62,000 nucleotides of DNA, taken from NCBI GenBank assembly GCA_012295275.1, contig CM022676.1:637341-699340 (forward strand), read 5' to 3'. The translations under genes and the position numbers were made by a program. Below are positions 13,438 to 40,359 of the stretch, one piece after another. Under the pieces are notes generated by a model. The model did no database searches. It saw nothing but the letters and a program-made list of their open reading frames with translations, and was not told the origin of the DNA. This DNA is from Chrysomallon squamiferum. Its lineage: Eukaryota > Mollusca > Gastropoda > Neomphalida > Peltospiridae. Within the stretch, counting starts at the first letter, position 1. Each line of letters begins with the position of its first letter.

Positions 13438-13468
<31 letters not shown>

Positions 13469-13486
13469 TGTGTTTCTATATATATA

Positions 13487-13620
13487 TAGGACACAGTCAT
13501 GAGTGCGCTGACAACGCTTATTTTGGGACACCCTTTGTATATATAGATATATAGATATATATAGGACACAGTCATAAGTGCGCTGACATAACGCTTATTT
13601 TGGGACACCCTTTGTATATA
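13487..13620. repeat. Duplicated 50-base element, mariner-like end resemblance
   Basis: Two copies of a unit beginning GGACACAGTCAT and ending TTTTGGGACACCCTTTG lie at about 13489-13537 and 13564-13613, bounded by TATATA/GATA repeats. Read on the minus strand, AAAGGGTGTCCCAAAATAAG resembles the ends of Tc1/mariner-class elements. This is inference only. A further GC-rich patch with TGGGACGACATGAAAGCG (minus strand, near 14000-14020) might be the other side of a decayed element. Confidence 0.35.
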
Positions 13621-15347
13621 TATAGATAGATAGATAGATAGATCTAAACGAAATAAGCGTCATTTTGACCTAAAGTTAATCCTGGCACAAAAGTAATATA
13701 TGATAGGTTTTGACAATATCGTGAACAGCTATCAAAACTTTTATTTGTGTTAATGAAGTTTAAATTAAAAGCACGCCTACAAAATAATCCCGATATGACG
13801 GCACAGTCTTTCTTTGAAAACAATTTTCTATTTGAAGAAATTGAAGTTCGTGACATTTTGTAAAACTGAAATTGATGACTACCTAGGAGTGCTTCTAATG
13901 TTTGAAGTTTATTATTTGTGTACTAATGTTTCTTAAATAATAATAATAACAAATGGTTTATTGTCGGCGCGGTTTTGTCAGTGTCATTTTCTCTTACGCT
14001 TTCATGTCGTCCCACCATATATACGTATACATGTATGTACTGTTTATTATAATCTACTACAAAATCTATAGTAGTGAATAAGTTTTGTTTGTCAGTATAG
14101 ATATAGTTTTAAAGTAATAATAATAAAATAAAATGAAAGAAATTTATAAACTGTTATGTAAAAATTAAGTTTGTTTTTTAATGTATTCGAGTATTACTTT
14201 ACTGATACTGAATTACACACTTCAAATATTTACCAGCTAACTATAGCAAGATAAGCGACGTCCTACAGGTCACTTTAGAATAGTGAATGCTGGTATTCAA
14301 TACACCTCCCTATAGTCGTTTATTAATGTCAGTTGTTTTACTATGAAAAGGAAACCTGCTCAATCCAAATTATAGTTTCTTCTAAGGCAAGTAGCAAATT
14401 ATCTTTTATTACCTCGTTTATATAAATTGCTACGATTAGTACTATTCCTACTACTTTGTATGCATCTTCACATGCATCTATCATATATATTTGTAACTGC
14501 TGCTACTTCTACTATTTTAGTTTGTCATTATGTTCATTGCTTTTATCATCATCATCATTAGTAGTTGTAGTGTGATTATTGTTATTATTATTAACATTAT
14601 TATCATTATCATAACAAATATTATCATAATTATTAATTTTAGAATAACTGCTATTATTGTTATCATCATCATTGTAAATATCATTAGTTTAAACTACATG
14701 ATGATATAGATCCATGTAATCGGTGTAAGTATCTGGTAACACTTCGTTCCGGCCACTAACAACGACTGTTTTCTTAAAGCTATGGTATTTACTTTTTTGT
14801 TGTTATTACTATTATTATTTTATTTTATTTTAATGTTTCCTTGTCTTGTATAATTGCTGTGTACGTCGTTAAATGAAATGTTTATGTTTTCCTCCACTTA
14901 GTGTATTGTATAGTTCACGAAAAAACCAGACAGATTAAGAATCTATTCAGCGATTCATTCGTGTTTTTTCCTTATCTTTGTGCCCGATTTTACTTCCCTC
15001 TTGTAAATCAACCGTTTTATGCTGTGTCGTTGTGTTTTTCCTTGTAATTTTTATGCACCTTTATACATCGACACGAAATTTTCCTCAGTAGTTCTATAAA
15101 ATTATAATTTATGTCTTGCGTAGAAAATATATTATTGATCTATAAACTGCAATAATATTATTTTCAAAAACAAAGAAAGAAAGGCAATGAAAATACTTTT
15201 AATAAACGCGCGAGAGAGAAATAGAGAGGTCTGTAGTTGTAAAAGATTTGTGATATCCTGAAATGAAATTATTATTATCATTATTATTGCTGCTGCTGCT
15301 TCTACTATAAACTAAAATTATTACATCGTAATTTTTATTAAAGTCGT

Positions 15348-29869
<14,522 letters not shown>

Positions 29870-30578
29870 TCTGAAACATTAACTTTTATTTTGTACCACA
29901 TACTGGCAAAATGTAACAGAAATACTAACATTATGTTTATTTCACAAGTTATACAAATCTGTTAGATAAGATTAGTTCTAGAATGTTTGATTTTTACATA
30001 TTACATAGTGAATGTTATCTTTGTTGGATCATGTGTATTGTTAATTGTTATGTTATTTTCTACTGATTGTATTATACAAGTTACCTTGTACATGTATTGA
30101 ATGTATAATGTACTGATTACAATAACAAACTGATTCAATTTAATTTTTGTATGTGTTATTATACTTTATAAAATATAAAAATACTTTGTTATTTTGTATA
30201 ATTTTATTTATCCAATTGATTTTATGTGTTGTTATTTTTTTTATTGCTTTTACCATTACATTAACGTTTTTGTTGTTTTGTGCCACTATTTGATATATGT
30301 TGTATCTGTCAGTTGTCTTTGAAATATAATTAACATAGCTTATTTTGGGGTAATAGATTCATTTTTACTTGACGTTATCTAATTTTTAGGTTTTTTTTAA
30401 AATTTGCTACTGACACACACATAGATATATATATCATTTTATTTTGTTTTCTGCAGTTCAAAACAGTTGTTTACTTTTACACCAGTTTTGGTTCCAGTAT
30501 TTAATAAAAACAAAATGTACAATCTTCACAGTTTGTAAAATTATTATTATTATTGCTTTTTGAATGAACACCGTTTGA

Positions 30579-30624
<46 letters not shown>

Positions 30625-30918
30625 ATCTATCTCTCTCTCTCTCTCTCTCATAAGCAAAAGAAAACTTATTTGATTTCACGTTTGACAGGTAAAATTACCA
30701 GTTTTACATGCATTGTTTATTATTTGCACAAGTAGAATTTAAACATGACGAGATTTTCACACCTATGTCGTTGAGAATGAAAAGTGTGTACTCAGCGCAT
30801 ATCGTTTTCAAACATTATTTAAAACAAAAAATAAAATAGTATTAATAATAAATAATCAGAAGAAGTACTACTGTGAAATTCTTATTTCCCATTCTGAAAG
30901 CTAAGCATTAAAACATTA

Positions 30919-30949
<31 letters not shown>

Positions 30950-31749
30950 ATTTTTTGGTCTTTATCTTTTTTTTTTTTTTTTTTTTTTTTTTTTCTTTAT
31001 TTTATTTTATTTTTTTTTTTTTTTTTTTTTTCAAAAGCAAGGGATTTTATTCCGACTACTGACTAGGTTTCTTCCCCAGCATGCTCAAGATTTTGCAGCA
31101 AAGATTTACAAAGATTTTTCGTATTTTTAGACACGCATACAGATTATGAATGACGTATTTGAAGTTAATGAAATGAAAATAAAAATATTTTTTGTATTAT
31201 TTTATTTTATATTTTAATTGTTACTGTTGTTTTCATATTTGTTGAATTTTTATTTTTATTATCTAAATCCTGTTTAGCGCAGAATGTTATTTATTTATTT
31301 ATTTTTTTTTTTTTTGTGGTTTTTTTTTTCTTCCTCTTGGTCACTGGTTAACAGAGGCGAAATCAGGAATGGAGGAGTAAATTGGTTCGGTGGTCTAATC
31401 GTTATTGTTTCTGAATCTGATCACGTTTAGAAATTATTAAATAAAACGTCATCATTCAGTTTAGGTGCCGTATTTTCATTTCATGACGTAAGAATGCAAA
31501 ACGGTTGGTTTATTTTTACTGATGTATTCAGAGGAGATGTGACGTAAGTTTTTGATAAATATTGCTATGTATTTGAAACTATGGCAGTAATTATACATCT
31601 TACTTATAAATCGTTATTATTCGGTACAACAAATTAAACAAAGGTAAATCTGTGGTTAAAGTAATTAAAATATTAATCTGTAATATGAAGGTGATTATTT
31701 ATTTATTTACTTATTTACTTAATTATTTTAGATTTTAGATACCTAAGCC
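29870..31749. other. Receptor 3' region and intergenic spacer
   Basis: AT-rich sequence follows the stop codon. Candidate polyadenylation hexamers AATAAA occur, for example at 30503-30508. A CT tract lies at 30583-30649 and long poly-T runs at about 30920-31033 and 31301-31330. No coding sequence is visible before the next start codon at 31750. Confidence 0.6.
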
Positions 31750-33932
31750 ATGACACTGAAATATGCTAGTGTTTTCATCTTTCTAACGTCAGTTCAAGTT
31801 GCTGTTGGTGAGTTTATTAAACAAACTTTTCCGAATGGATATTTGGTATTAGTTTATTATTTCGGAATAAATGAAACTGTGCCAATTAACAGCTGTTTTA
31901 TCATTTTACATTTCTTTCTTTTTATTTATTTATTTATTTAATTTTATTTATAATTTTTGTTGTTGTTGTTCATCAAAAGAAAAAACTGTCGCAAAATTCC
32001 AAATTTAAATTCCTTACATGAACCATATTTTCTTGACCAAAGTAAGTCATAAATGCAACGAAATAGTCGGAAGAGAGCGCCACAAATAGGTTACGTGCTT
32101 ATTGTGATACAACTAGTGAATTCGGCAGCTTTTGAAAGCAGCTACTTATGGCTTTTTAGATTAATCATCTCCAGTTTTGTCAAAATTACAAATACGACTT
32201 CGCTCAGTTTTAGTAGAAAATTTCAACAGCAAGAGTATTGTGACACCGCCTACCGCACAAGATATCCGAGTATTTATAGGTCAAGGTAAAAACGGCTAGT
32301 ACTGTTAAATTAGTCTGTGTGCATTTAAAACGATGGACACACTATAGCTACACTGGTAACTATTTTCATTGATACACGTGATCTTTAATGACTGATAGAT
32401 AATAAAGAAAAAATCGAGAAATAAAAGGAAACTATACCTCACTCAATAGCTGTGAGCAGGAATATACATCTACGTTTAATTAGCAGACTCGAATGTGTTT
32501 CGAAGCATTTATAACTTGAAAACTGAAAATTTCAATGGAGCAGATTTTTTATTTATTTCTTTCTTTATTTATTCATTATTTGTTTTTTAATTATTATTAT
32601 TTTGTTATTTAATTATGTCAGTATGGAGAACAGTACATTTTATGTGCTAATCATTCTATCCGCATCACCTCGATTTCTGACCACAAGATATCTGTCGATT
32701 GAAAATGAAGAAACCATAATTATCTGCAATGACGTGGTCAGTACTCTTGCTGATGATAATATTGTTGCTGCTCTCTCTCACAGTATGAATTTGACAACGA
32801 GGAAAAGACGTCGACACTTTCACAGACCGAGATGGTCACTGGTGGGAATACACCTGATACTGAGTTTTCATCTACAACGAAAGAAAGGGTAACAAGATCG
32901 TGATATTTTCAGCAGTCTAGATTTTAACAAGTACACACAATCTGTTTGGCTGGTACATTTTATGTTGTGCAGGAATATCCGGCAGTCTGCTGCAGCCTTC
33001 GAGGAAAATCCGAGGAACTCTATTCACAGAACTTGGAAGCGGGTGCAGTCAGTGCCGAACAAGAAGTTCTTCTAGAGTCGTTTATTTTCTTTATTTATAT
33101 CTGAAAGTGAACTGATACATACGCCCCAAAATTACGATGGATTAGTTAACAGTCGAGAAATTAACAAGCTACATTTATTTTTATTATTTGTTGCAAAAAG
33201 TTAAAAGGCTTTGGTTTAACCACTCTGTTAATAAAGGGGCTAAAAAGTTTAAATATAACATAATTAAATATGTTAACGAACTGATTGCTAATGTTTTACA
33301 ATTAATAGTATATATTGAAAGAATCAACTATAAATAAATAAAAAAAACGACAATCCAAACCTGAGGAGTTAACTACAGTGGTAAATGATACCAAACGATA
33401 AATACAGTCATTACTTTTCCCTGTTGGATTTTAGAGTTCTTATTATAGATTAGTTTTAAAATCAACAACATAAATATCAGCTTGTCTCTTCATAGGAGTC
33501 GTGGTGGTTGTGGTGCTGCTGTGTGTGTTATGCATCTTCATTAATTAGTGTTAAATTGTTTAATTTTGTCTTATCTAAAAGAAAACAGAAAAATACTGTT
33601 TATAATCCAATGTCATATTATAAAAAATATCAGTTTAACCTTTTACCTAAAGTTGGCTGATAATAATACTAGGAGGAAGAAGAAAAAGAAGGAGATTTTA
33701 CTTCCGAAATTAATGTTCTTATAAAAATAAAACAATCGTTAGTGTTTCATACACCAGTGTACGATATAAGCAATTGTTTGTGAAATCTGAAAATCAAACT
33801 GAAATTAGACAGAATTACAGCAATTACCTCACCCTCAAACTGCTTTCTCGTTAGAAAAAGTCAATGTATTTCGTGTTGACTGTAGTTAACAATTTGATAG
33901 TTATTTATGTATTACGAAATATTGCCTATGGC

Positions 33933-33982
<50 letters not shown>

Positions 33983-34820
33983 TCTTTTTTTTTTTTTTAG
34001 TCTGAAAGACCTGAGACTAATAAATGTTGTTATTATATTATTTCAGATCAGTATAATTTAACAGTATCTAAGAAATTCATTTCTGTCGGATCATCAGTGT
34101 CTCTTATTTGTAACACGTACAATAAAGTAAGTGGGATTGCATGGCTGAGAAATGGAATGCCTATTAATGTACAACAGGGTCCTGGAATATCGTGTATGGG
34201 ATTACTTCTGAAGCCATATCGATATTCGTGTTACAACAAGACGATTTACAAACTGACGGTAACTAAAACATACATGACTGAAAACGGATCTGCTTGGGAT
34301 TGCCAGTATGAATATGGAGGAAATCGTAGTAACAAAGTTCATTTAAATGTTCTAAAAGGTATATCATTGTTACTTCAGTAATTCTTTAACTGTTAAAACT
34401 TCCTTTCTATGCTAGTTGTATATTTTAGTTCAGTGAAGACGATTAATAATTTTAACTTAAAGAAACAATAAGCTGCAGCAGAGTGGCAAGCAAAGCCTGA
34501 GTCGCAAATGTTAAAAGAATGAAAATGAAAAAAATAAAATAAATAAATTTAAAAACGTTTTCTTCTTCTCACTTAAACTGGCCCATGTATGTTTGTGTTA
34601 ATGTGTGTGTGTGTGTGTTAAAAAATGGGTAATGTAATGTGCGTATTTATTTGCGTACACTACAAATAATTTATCTTTATAGTATTCTTTTTATTATTTT
34701 GAGTGACAATTTATTAAACTGTATTGACATTGTTTGTAGCGCGATCACAGGTGATTATCAAGGAGAGGAACAAAGTTTAATATCAAAGGGCATGGATTAA
34801 CTCGTTAAAAAAGCAACAAG

Positions 34821-34885
<65 letters not shown>

Positions 34886-35079
34886 CATCAGAAAGAGGTC
34901 ATCGAAATATAGCCAATTAGTCTTTTATGTTGAATATGTCATAAATTATTTCTGTCTAAAAAACACAGTTGGCATAATATTATTTTTATGATTTCACATC
35001 TAGACGTAAACTTTCTTTATAACATTTCAATAATTTTCTTATATATATACACACATACATACACACAGACAGATACACG

Positions 35080-35112
<33 letters not shown>

Positions 35113-35515
35113 CCTGAATTTACAAATTCGATTTAATATTTATTAGTCATCCCTCATAGATTTTCTTTTTTTGCTTCTTCTTCTTTTTTCACTCTTATCC
35201 ATTTTTGACGTATGATTTGAATTTTTAGCTTAAGACAGAAATGTTTGGGATTAGCGATGGATTTATGTATTTTAATTTTCTTTTTCTAGGTGTTTTTGTT
35301 GGGGCATTTCCAGCTAAAGCGGGCTCCTCTTCAGCATATAACGTTCAAATTCAGTTTCAGCCGATTACAGTAATCTCAATATTTCAACTTTTTAAAACTT
35401 TTCTTCTGTAAATTATGACTGATGCTATTAGATATGACCTCCAGTCGACTTGAAGCCAGTCAAAAATGATTTTACCTTCACCTCCATGCATGATCTTGAC
35501 CCACTAGCCACTTGA
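31750..35515 (+). CDS. Small secreted or anchored single-Ig protein, gene 1
   Basis: Exon 31750-31807 encodes a signal peptide (MTLKYASVFIFLTSVQVAV) and ends in phase 1. Exon 34047-34358 (312 nt, phase 1 at both ends) is a complete Ig domain: SVSLICNTYN (strand B Cys), IAWLRNG (core Trp), a second Cys pair, and SAWDCQYEY in strand F, where Trp replaces the usual Tyr. Two terminal exons fit in phase: 35445-35515 (VDLKPV...MHDLDPLAT, conserved at 37048-37118, total 146 aa) and 35290-35411 (hydrophobic end ITVISIFQLFKTFLL, 163 aa). The first is preferred because its copy is conserved. The first intron (31808-34046) holds unassigned open segments that might be further exons. The product resembles Ig1 of the large receptor next door. 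Function unknown. Confidence 0.6.
32175..33548 (+). other. Cluster of unassigned open segments with splice-like borders
   Basis: Four GC-richer stretches lie here. 32175-32285 (phase 1 to 1, includes NFNSKSIVTPPTAQDIRVF) fits the phase of the signal exon at 31750. 32784-32888 (phase 0, YEFDNEEKTSTLSQTEMVT) joins in phase to 32973-33104 (EYPAVCC..SEELYSQNLEAG). 33496-33548 reads GVVVVVVLLCVLCIFIN and stops, a phase 1 terminal exon that looks like a membrane span. They cannot all be in one frame, and 32973-33104 is open in two frames. They may be exons of a degenerate receptor of this cluster. I do not recognise any of them. Confidence 0.25.
33939..33999. repeat. Poly-T tracts before the Ig exon of single-Ig gene 1
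   Basis: Two long T runs lie shortly upstream of the acceptor at 34046. The second is close enough to extend the polypyrimidine tract. Confidence 0.9.
34823..34883. repeat. (TAA)n microsatellite
   Basis: About 20 units in the intron or spacer after the Ig exon of single-Ig gene 1. A TATA/CA/GA composite follows at 35041-35112. Confidence 0.95.
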
Positions 35516-37868
35516 AACTGTTCCAGATTGTCAGGCATGTTTGAAAACACTGCAACAGTCTAACATCATTGAAACTGGTGATGCTATTAAATGCGTTTCT
35601 TGTACATTAGTGACATTCAGTGTTAAAAATAAAACATGACTGATTTTCAAGGAAAAAACGTGTTGAAGTTCTGATAAATTGCTGTTAGTGAACGCTAAAT
35701 ATTGAATAGTATTTAATTTTCTTGTAAGTTACTTATAGTTGGTGTCAAATAGCAAATGTGTCTTTGAGCGTTCTGTTTTTTTTTTTTTTTTTGATAATGA
35801 ATATTTAATACATATTTATATGCTTTCTTTTAAGTTATTTAATATTAAATTCAGAATCTCATTTGGGTTTTTTTACGTTGAATATAAAATGTTATTTTGT
35901 ATTGCTGTAAATCACTTATAATTATTACTTACTCATATTTAATCTTAAACAAAGAATAGTACTTGCTTTTGTTTTATTTTATTTTGTTATTTTTGGGAGT
36001 TTTTTTGTTGTTGCTTTTTTGTTTTGTTTTTTCTTTATCACAAATTGTAATTATTAAATGTAGAACTTGAAATTTAGTGATTGTTGATGTTAAATACAAA
36101 ACTTTCTGGTAAATTTGTTACTGATAATGTTCAATATAGTGCTTGACTTTCTTGTGATTGATGTTAAATATAAAAAAAATACTGTTTGTAAGTTATGATG
36201 GTTAATGCAAAACTATTTTATAATGCTGAAAGGTAAATTATTAATTTTTTTTAATTAGTAAATTTATTTTGTATGTCAAATAGAATATTAAAAAATAAAC
36301 AATAATAATAGTAGTAGTAGTAGTAGCAGTAATTAAAAAAAGAAAAAAGAAAAAGGTCAGTTAAAAAATATTCAAAATGATAATTGCATAACCGCTTAAA
36401 AGAAATGGTTTGGATGACAGGATCGAGTAATCACTAAACGGAGACAATGAACGACCCTGGCTTCATTTATTCTGGTGAGACTAGCTTTAAACACATCAGT
36501 AACAGTACGCCTTTGCACAAAAGAGTTAAAATAACATGTGAAAACAGTCTCAAAGTAAACAAACGATGCAGTATGATAAAAATGCAGTTGAGATAAAATC
36601 ATAATAACTTACAACAATGGAATAGCGACAGATCGTCATTATTAGCGGGTAAATATACACAATACAGAAACAATATGTTACTTTTGAAAATAACTAGTTA
36701 TACTATCAAGCAAATCGAGACTAAAAATCCACAAAACCTTTCACTTACCAACTGAAACTGGGTGTTGGACAAAACACAAAAGTAAAATTATGAAAATGCA
36801 AATCATGTAACAGTAATGAACCTGGTTGGTCTACCCACTTAGAACAAGAAGCAGTCTATAACAACAACAGATGTTTGGTCTTGTGCGCTCCTCGAAATGT
36901 CTCGATGGAGATGGTTCACTTATCTGTTGATAAATTCACTAAATATTTTGATTAGACGTCTTTGTTTATTTATTTTATTTTAATTTTTAATTTTTTTTTT
37001 CTGAGCCGCTGTTGAAACCTTTAAGATGATGTTTTGACTTAATGCAGTCGACTTGAAGCCAGTCACAAATGACTTTACCTTGACCTACATGCATGATCTT
37101 GACCCACTAGCCACCTGAAAATTCTTTAGCCGACTGACCAGCCGCCAGATTCGCCAGCATTGATCACATTTGTAGCCCTAGCCACAGACAAGTACTTGCT
37201 TCTGCTAATTCTGTATATGTCGATACGAAGCGAGAACAAGAGCGGCATCGTTTGGCGCCAGTCTGTAGAATTTTCATGGAGGGGTCTCAAAATTAGTTGC
37301 GTATAAGAGGATAATCTCGGATTGTTCCTTGACGTAGAAAGATTTAACAGAGGAGATGTTGTTAGAATTGCGTCTCTCATACTAAAAGATGAAAAATAAA
37401 ACATGAGTAATTGACATGGAACATAAAAACATGATAAAATGTATTGATTTAACCCAGAAGTATTGTAACGAATTCATTCGTCTTTATTAATTTGTGTTTT
37501 ACTTGCTGCTCTGAATTCAGATATTTTAAAATAATAATTTTGTTTCAATTTAAAAGAAATTAAAACGGTCCAGACTGCGGCTCCGTCCTCCATCCAGTTA
37601 AATGAAGTCGCCTGACGAAACATTGTTACAGCTGTTCGATTAGACAGAAATATAAACTGAAACTAGCAGAAGACAAATGCGATAATTTAACTGACAGGTG
37701 TCTAGGTATGTCCACTAACTTGCTTTAAAATTCAGAGATTGAGTAGCAAATTGAATGTGACGGTTTCACGTGTGAAAAAGATTTAATAAATTCGGAATTC
37801 ACCGAATGACGTGACCTGTTACGTCACATCGTCTGCAAGTTATTTGGCGACATACTCAAAGCAAAGAA
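35516..37868. other. Spacer between the two single-Ig genes
   Basis: AT-rich spacer containing the duplicated terminal exon at 37048-37118. GC-richer patches at 36400-36620 and 37120-37370 have open frames on either strand without a recognisable domain. Nothing else is supportable. Confidence 0.5.
37048..37118 (+). CDS. Second copy of the single-Ig terminal exon
   Basis: Behind a clean acceptor (TTAATGCAG) this 71-nt phase 1 exon encodes VDLKPVTNDF and MHDLDPLAT and stops at TGA 37116-37118. It matches 35445-35515 in the same frame with the same stop. Of five or six differences, two are synonymous third-position changes, and the flanks are not conserved. That pattern suggests it is, or recently was, coding: an alternative end of gene 1 or a remnant of a duplicated gene. 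Confidence 0.45.
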
Positions 37869-39066
37869 ATGAAATTTATTGCAATTTTCGTTTTGTTAGG
37901 CAGCAGTTCAGTTCTAGAAGGTACATTTTATTTGTTTTTATTTAGTGAGATAGGCATGCAATATTTTTGGATTATTTGTTTGTTTTATTTTATTATTATC
38001 AGCCGTATCTTTATGTATTCTCTATATTTTTGTTATTCATACTACGTATATACATCCACTGATGCTAACTTCGCTGTTGTACGATTCTTCGTTTGAGTTC
38101 TCCCAACTATGACCAGTTTACATAAAAAACATCGATGTTTACCCTCCATTATTTAAAAGTTGAATGGAAAGGTTTGACATTTATAAGCACACCATTTTTA
38201 TTCATGATCTTGCGATACTTACTGTTACAAGGTCCTTCTTGATTAAAGCACTGAAATAGCGCACTCTTTCTGTTTTCTTCTTTGTATCTATTTCACTTAA
38301 TTGAGTATAACATTTTTATTATTGCAGCACAAAATTACAATTTTAATTAAAGATTTCTATGCTTACTGTGACACGTTCGAATGCAAGAACTCCATAAAGC
38401 ATAGCGGTCATTATGATAATGTTCCATATTCGGACTCCCAAACATCTGACCGTTCGACTTTTCATTTTCTTCAAGCAGAGACTGCAGTTTATTTTCCATT
38501 CAGAAGAGGATCTCTATACATTATTTTGTTCTTGTTGTTTTTATTAAACCGAGAGTGAGAGAGCCAGTGGCGTGGTTGAAGATAGCAATAGGATTGCTGT
38601 ATTCATGTAATTATGTCAGAATTTAAATTTTTTATTTTTTTTATATTATTTTCTCCCTTTCCATTCATTTTTTTGAGTATTGCAAATGAAAGCTTTTCCA
38701 GTTCCAGGTTAGGGATCAATATATTTTTCTTTCCACATTTTCGGGGGTTTTGTGGGTTATTCTTTTCTTTTCTTTTCTTATTATTACTATTATCGTTATC
38801 ATTATTATTATTGTTGTTGTTGTTGCTTTTCTGAAATGTCTGTGATACAGTATAACACTTTTCAGTGTTTAGGAATCATTTTCTTTGCTTATGATTGTGT
38901 TAGAGTTTAGAAGTCTGTAAACGAAAGGATGCATATGTTTCTGTGTCTGTGCATTTCATTTGTACATCTAAGAATGGGCTTATGAAGTCTTTTTGTTAAA
39001 ACGGGAAAGAGATTTGATTTTCTCGAAATGTTACTGAGATCAAAAATACAAGCATCACTTTCTTTA

Positions 39067-39112
<46 letters not shown>

Positions 39113-40359
39113 GTTATGCAAATTGTCCGTATGCGTAATATCTAACACTTCTTTTTAATCTGTTTTAGCTTTAGAAGTAATTGTATTTGTATTTGTTTAT
39201 TATATTTTTATGCTCAATGGTGCTCCTCTGTTGATGCCGCTGTAGTTCAGCCACTTGGTATGTACAGTTTTCTTTTATTTTTCTTTATTTCTTTTTTTAA
39301 TTTTCAAATTATTTTTGGTCAACAATTTCTTCTTTAAAAATATTTTTATATTATACAGACCTTACATTAATATTATATGTACCAAAGGAAATATTAAGAA
39401 GAGAAAGAAAGAAAATCGCTGTTTATTAAAGCTGAGCAAGTAACTATGAAAACCAATAAAAATAAACTAACAATTCATTCATTAATAACGATAAATAAAG
39501 TAGCCGTAATCATATAAGTTGTAATACATGGAATAAAATAATAAAAATACCAAGCTGTGTTTTAATTTTCACAAGAGGTATCATTTTATTCTCTCAGGTA
39601 AGGACTTTCTGATGAATGTGTCCCCCGCCTTAGTTGACATAGGAGGATCAGTTACACTTACATGTTATACCTGTGCACTTGAAACAGCTCTAACGTGGTA
39701 TAAAAACAACCAACTTTATATAATTCAGCTTTGGAAGAATAACACCTGTTTAATATATTATGATCGTGGAGATCGTTACACCTGCAGTGACGGAAACAGG
39801 TACTGGATCACCATCTCCAACATCAGTGCCGAACACCATCGAACGTACTGGAAATGCGAACACTTTTTTGGAGGTAAAGAGAGCAATGAAGCTTATTTGT
39901 ACGTCAAAGGTTGGTTTTAACTGTCATTTATATACTTAATTCAGACCAATTTTTTAGATATTAACTGAAGTAATATACGTTCGACTGACATGCTGAGAAG
40001 ATGAAAATCATTGATATAACAATGCAGTCAACCTCTTCTAAAGTGTATGCCTAGATAAATTAAGTATTTACTGAGACTGAACTATCTGTTTTACGTATAT
40101 AAATATATATCGAACTGTTGCTCTTTAAAGTCTTATAAGGTGGTAAAAGTAGACGTCGGTAACTAGTTATTCCATACATATAAACATATACATTATTACA
40201 AACACACAAACACACACACACATATATATATATTATCGTCACGACACTGCATACAACGCAGAAATTAGAACCATAAAACAGTATTTTACTATCATAGTTT
40301 GTTTGTTCTTATTATTTATTTATTTTATTACAGGAGTCAATGCCGACAACAATGCATAG
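37869..40359 (+). CDS. Small secreted single-Ig protein, gene 2
   Basis: Exon 37869-37920 encodes a signal peptide (MKFIAIFVLLGSSSVLE), phase 1. Exon 39598-39909 is an Ig domain of exactly 312 nt, the same length and phase as in gene 1: GGSVTLTCYTC, LTWYKNNQ, an extra Cys pair (NNTCLIYYDRGDRYTC), strand E WITISNIS, and strand F TYWKCEHFFGGKESN with Trp in place of Tyr. The only in-phase end I find is 40334-40359 (VNADNNA, stop), giving 129 aa without a membrane anchor. This last exon is weak. An open segment at 38327-38557, with YDNVPYSD, lies in the first intron in phase 0 and does not fit. Paralogous to gene 1 and to Ig1 of the receptor. Function unknown. Confidence 0.6.

Larger units (their letters stand above)
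8948..15347. other. Intergenic region, repeats only
   Basis: This is about 6.4 kb between the semaphorin stop and the receptor start codon. Apart from the listed minisatellite, trinucleotide arrays, duplicated 50-base element and one unassigned open segment, I see no supportable gene. GC-richer patches at about 9160-9510 and 12060-12350 contain short open frames without recognisable domains. Confidence 0.6.

Noticed and set aside
13644-13856. Minus-strand 70-codon frame beside the duplicated 50-base element
   Set aside because: Considered as a transposase fragment, but I see no transposase motif and cannot support it.
36396-37404. Minus-strand frames of 68 and 92 codons
   Set aside because: No domain or splice context. 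The region overlaps the plus-strand terminal-exon copy at 37048-37118, and several frames are open there.
38327-38557. Open segment with YDNVPYSD, considered as a tail exon of single-Ig gene 2
   Set aside because: Phase 0 start does not match the phase 1 signal exon, and it precedes the Ig exon, so it cannot be the tail of this gene as modelled.
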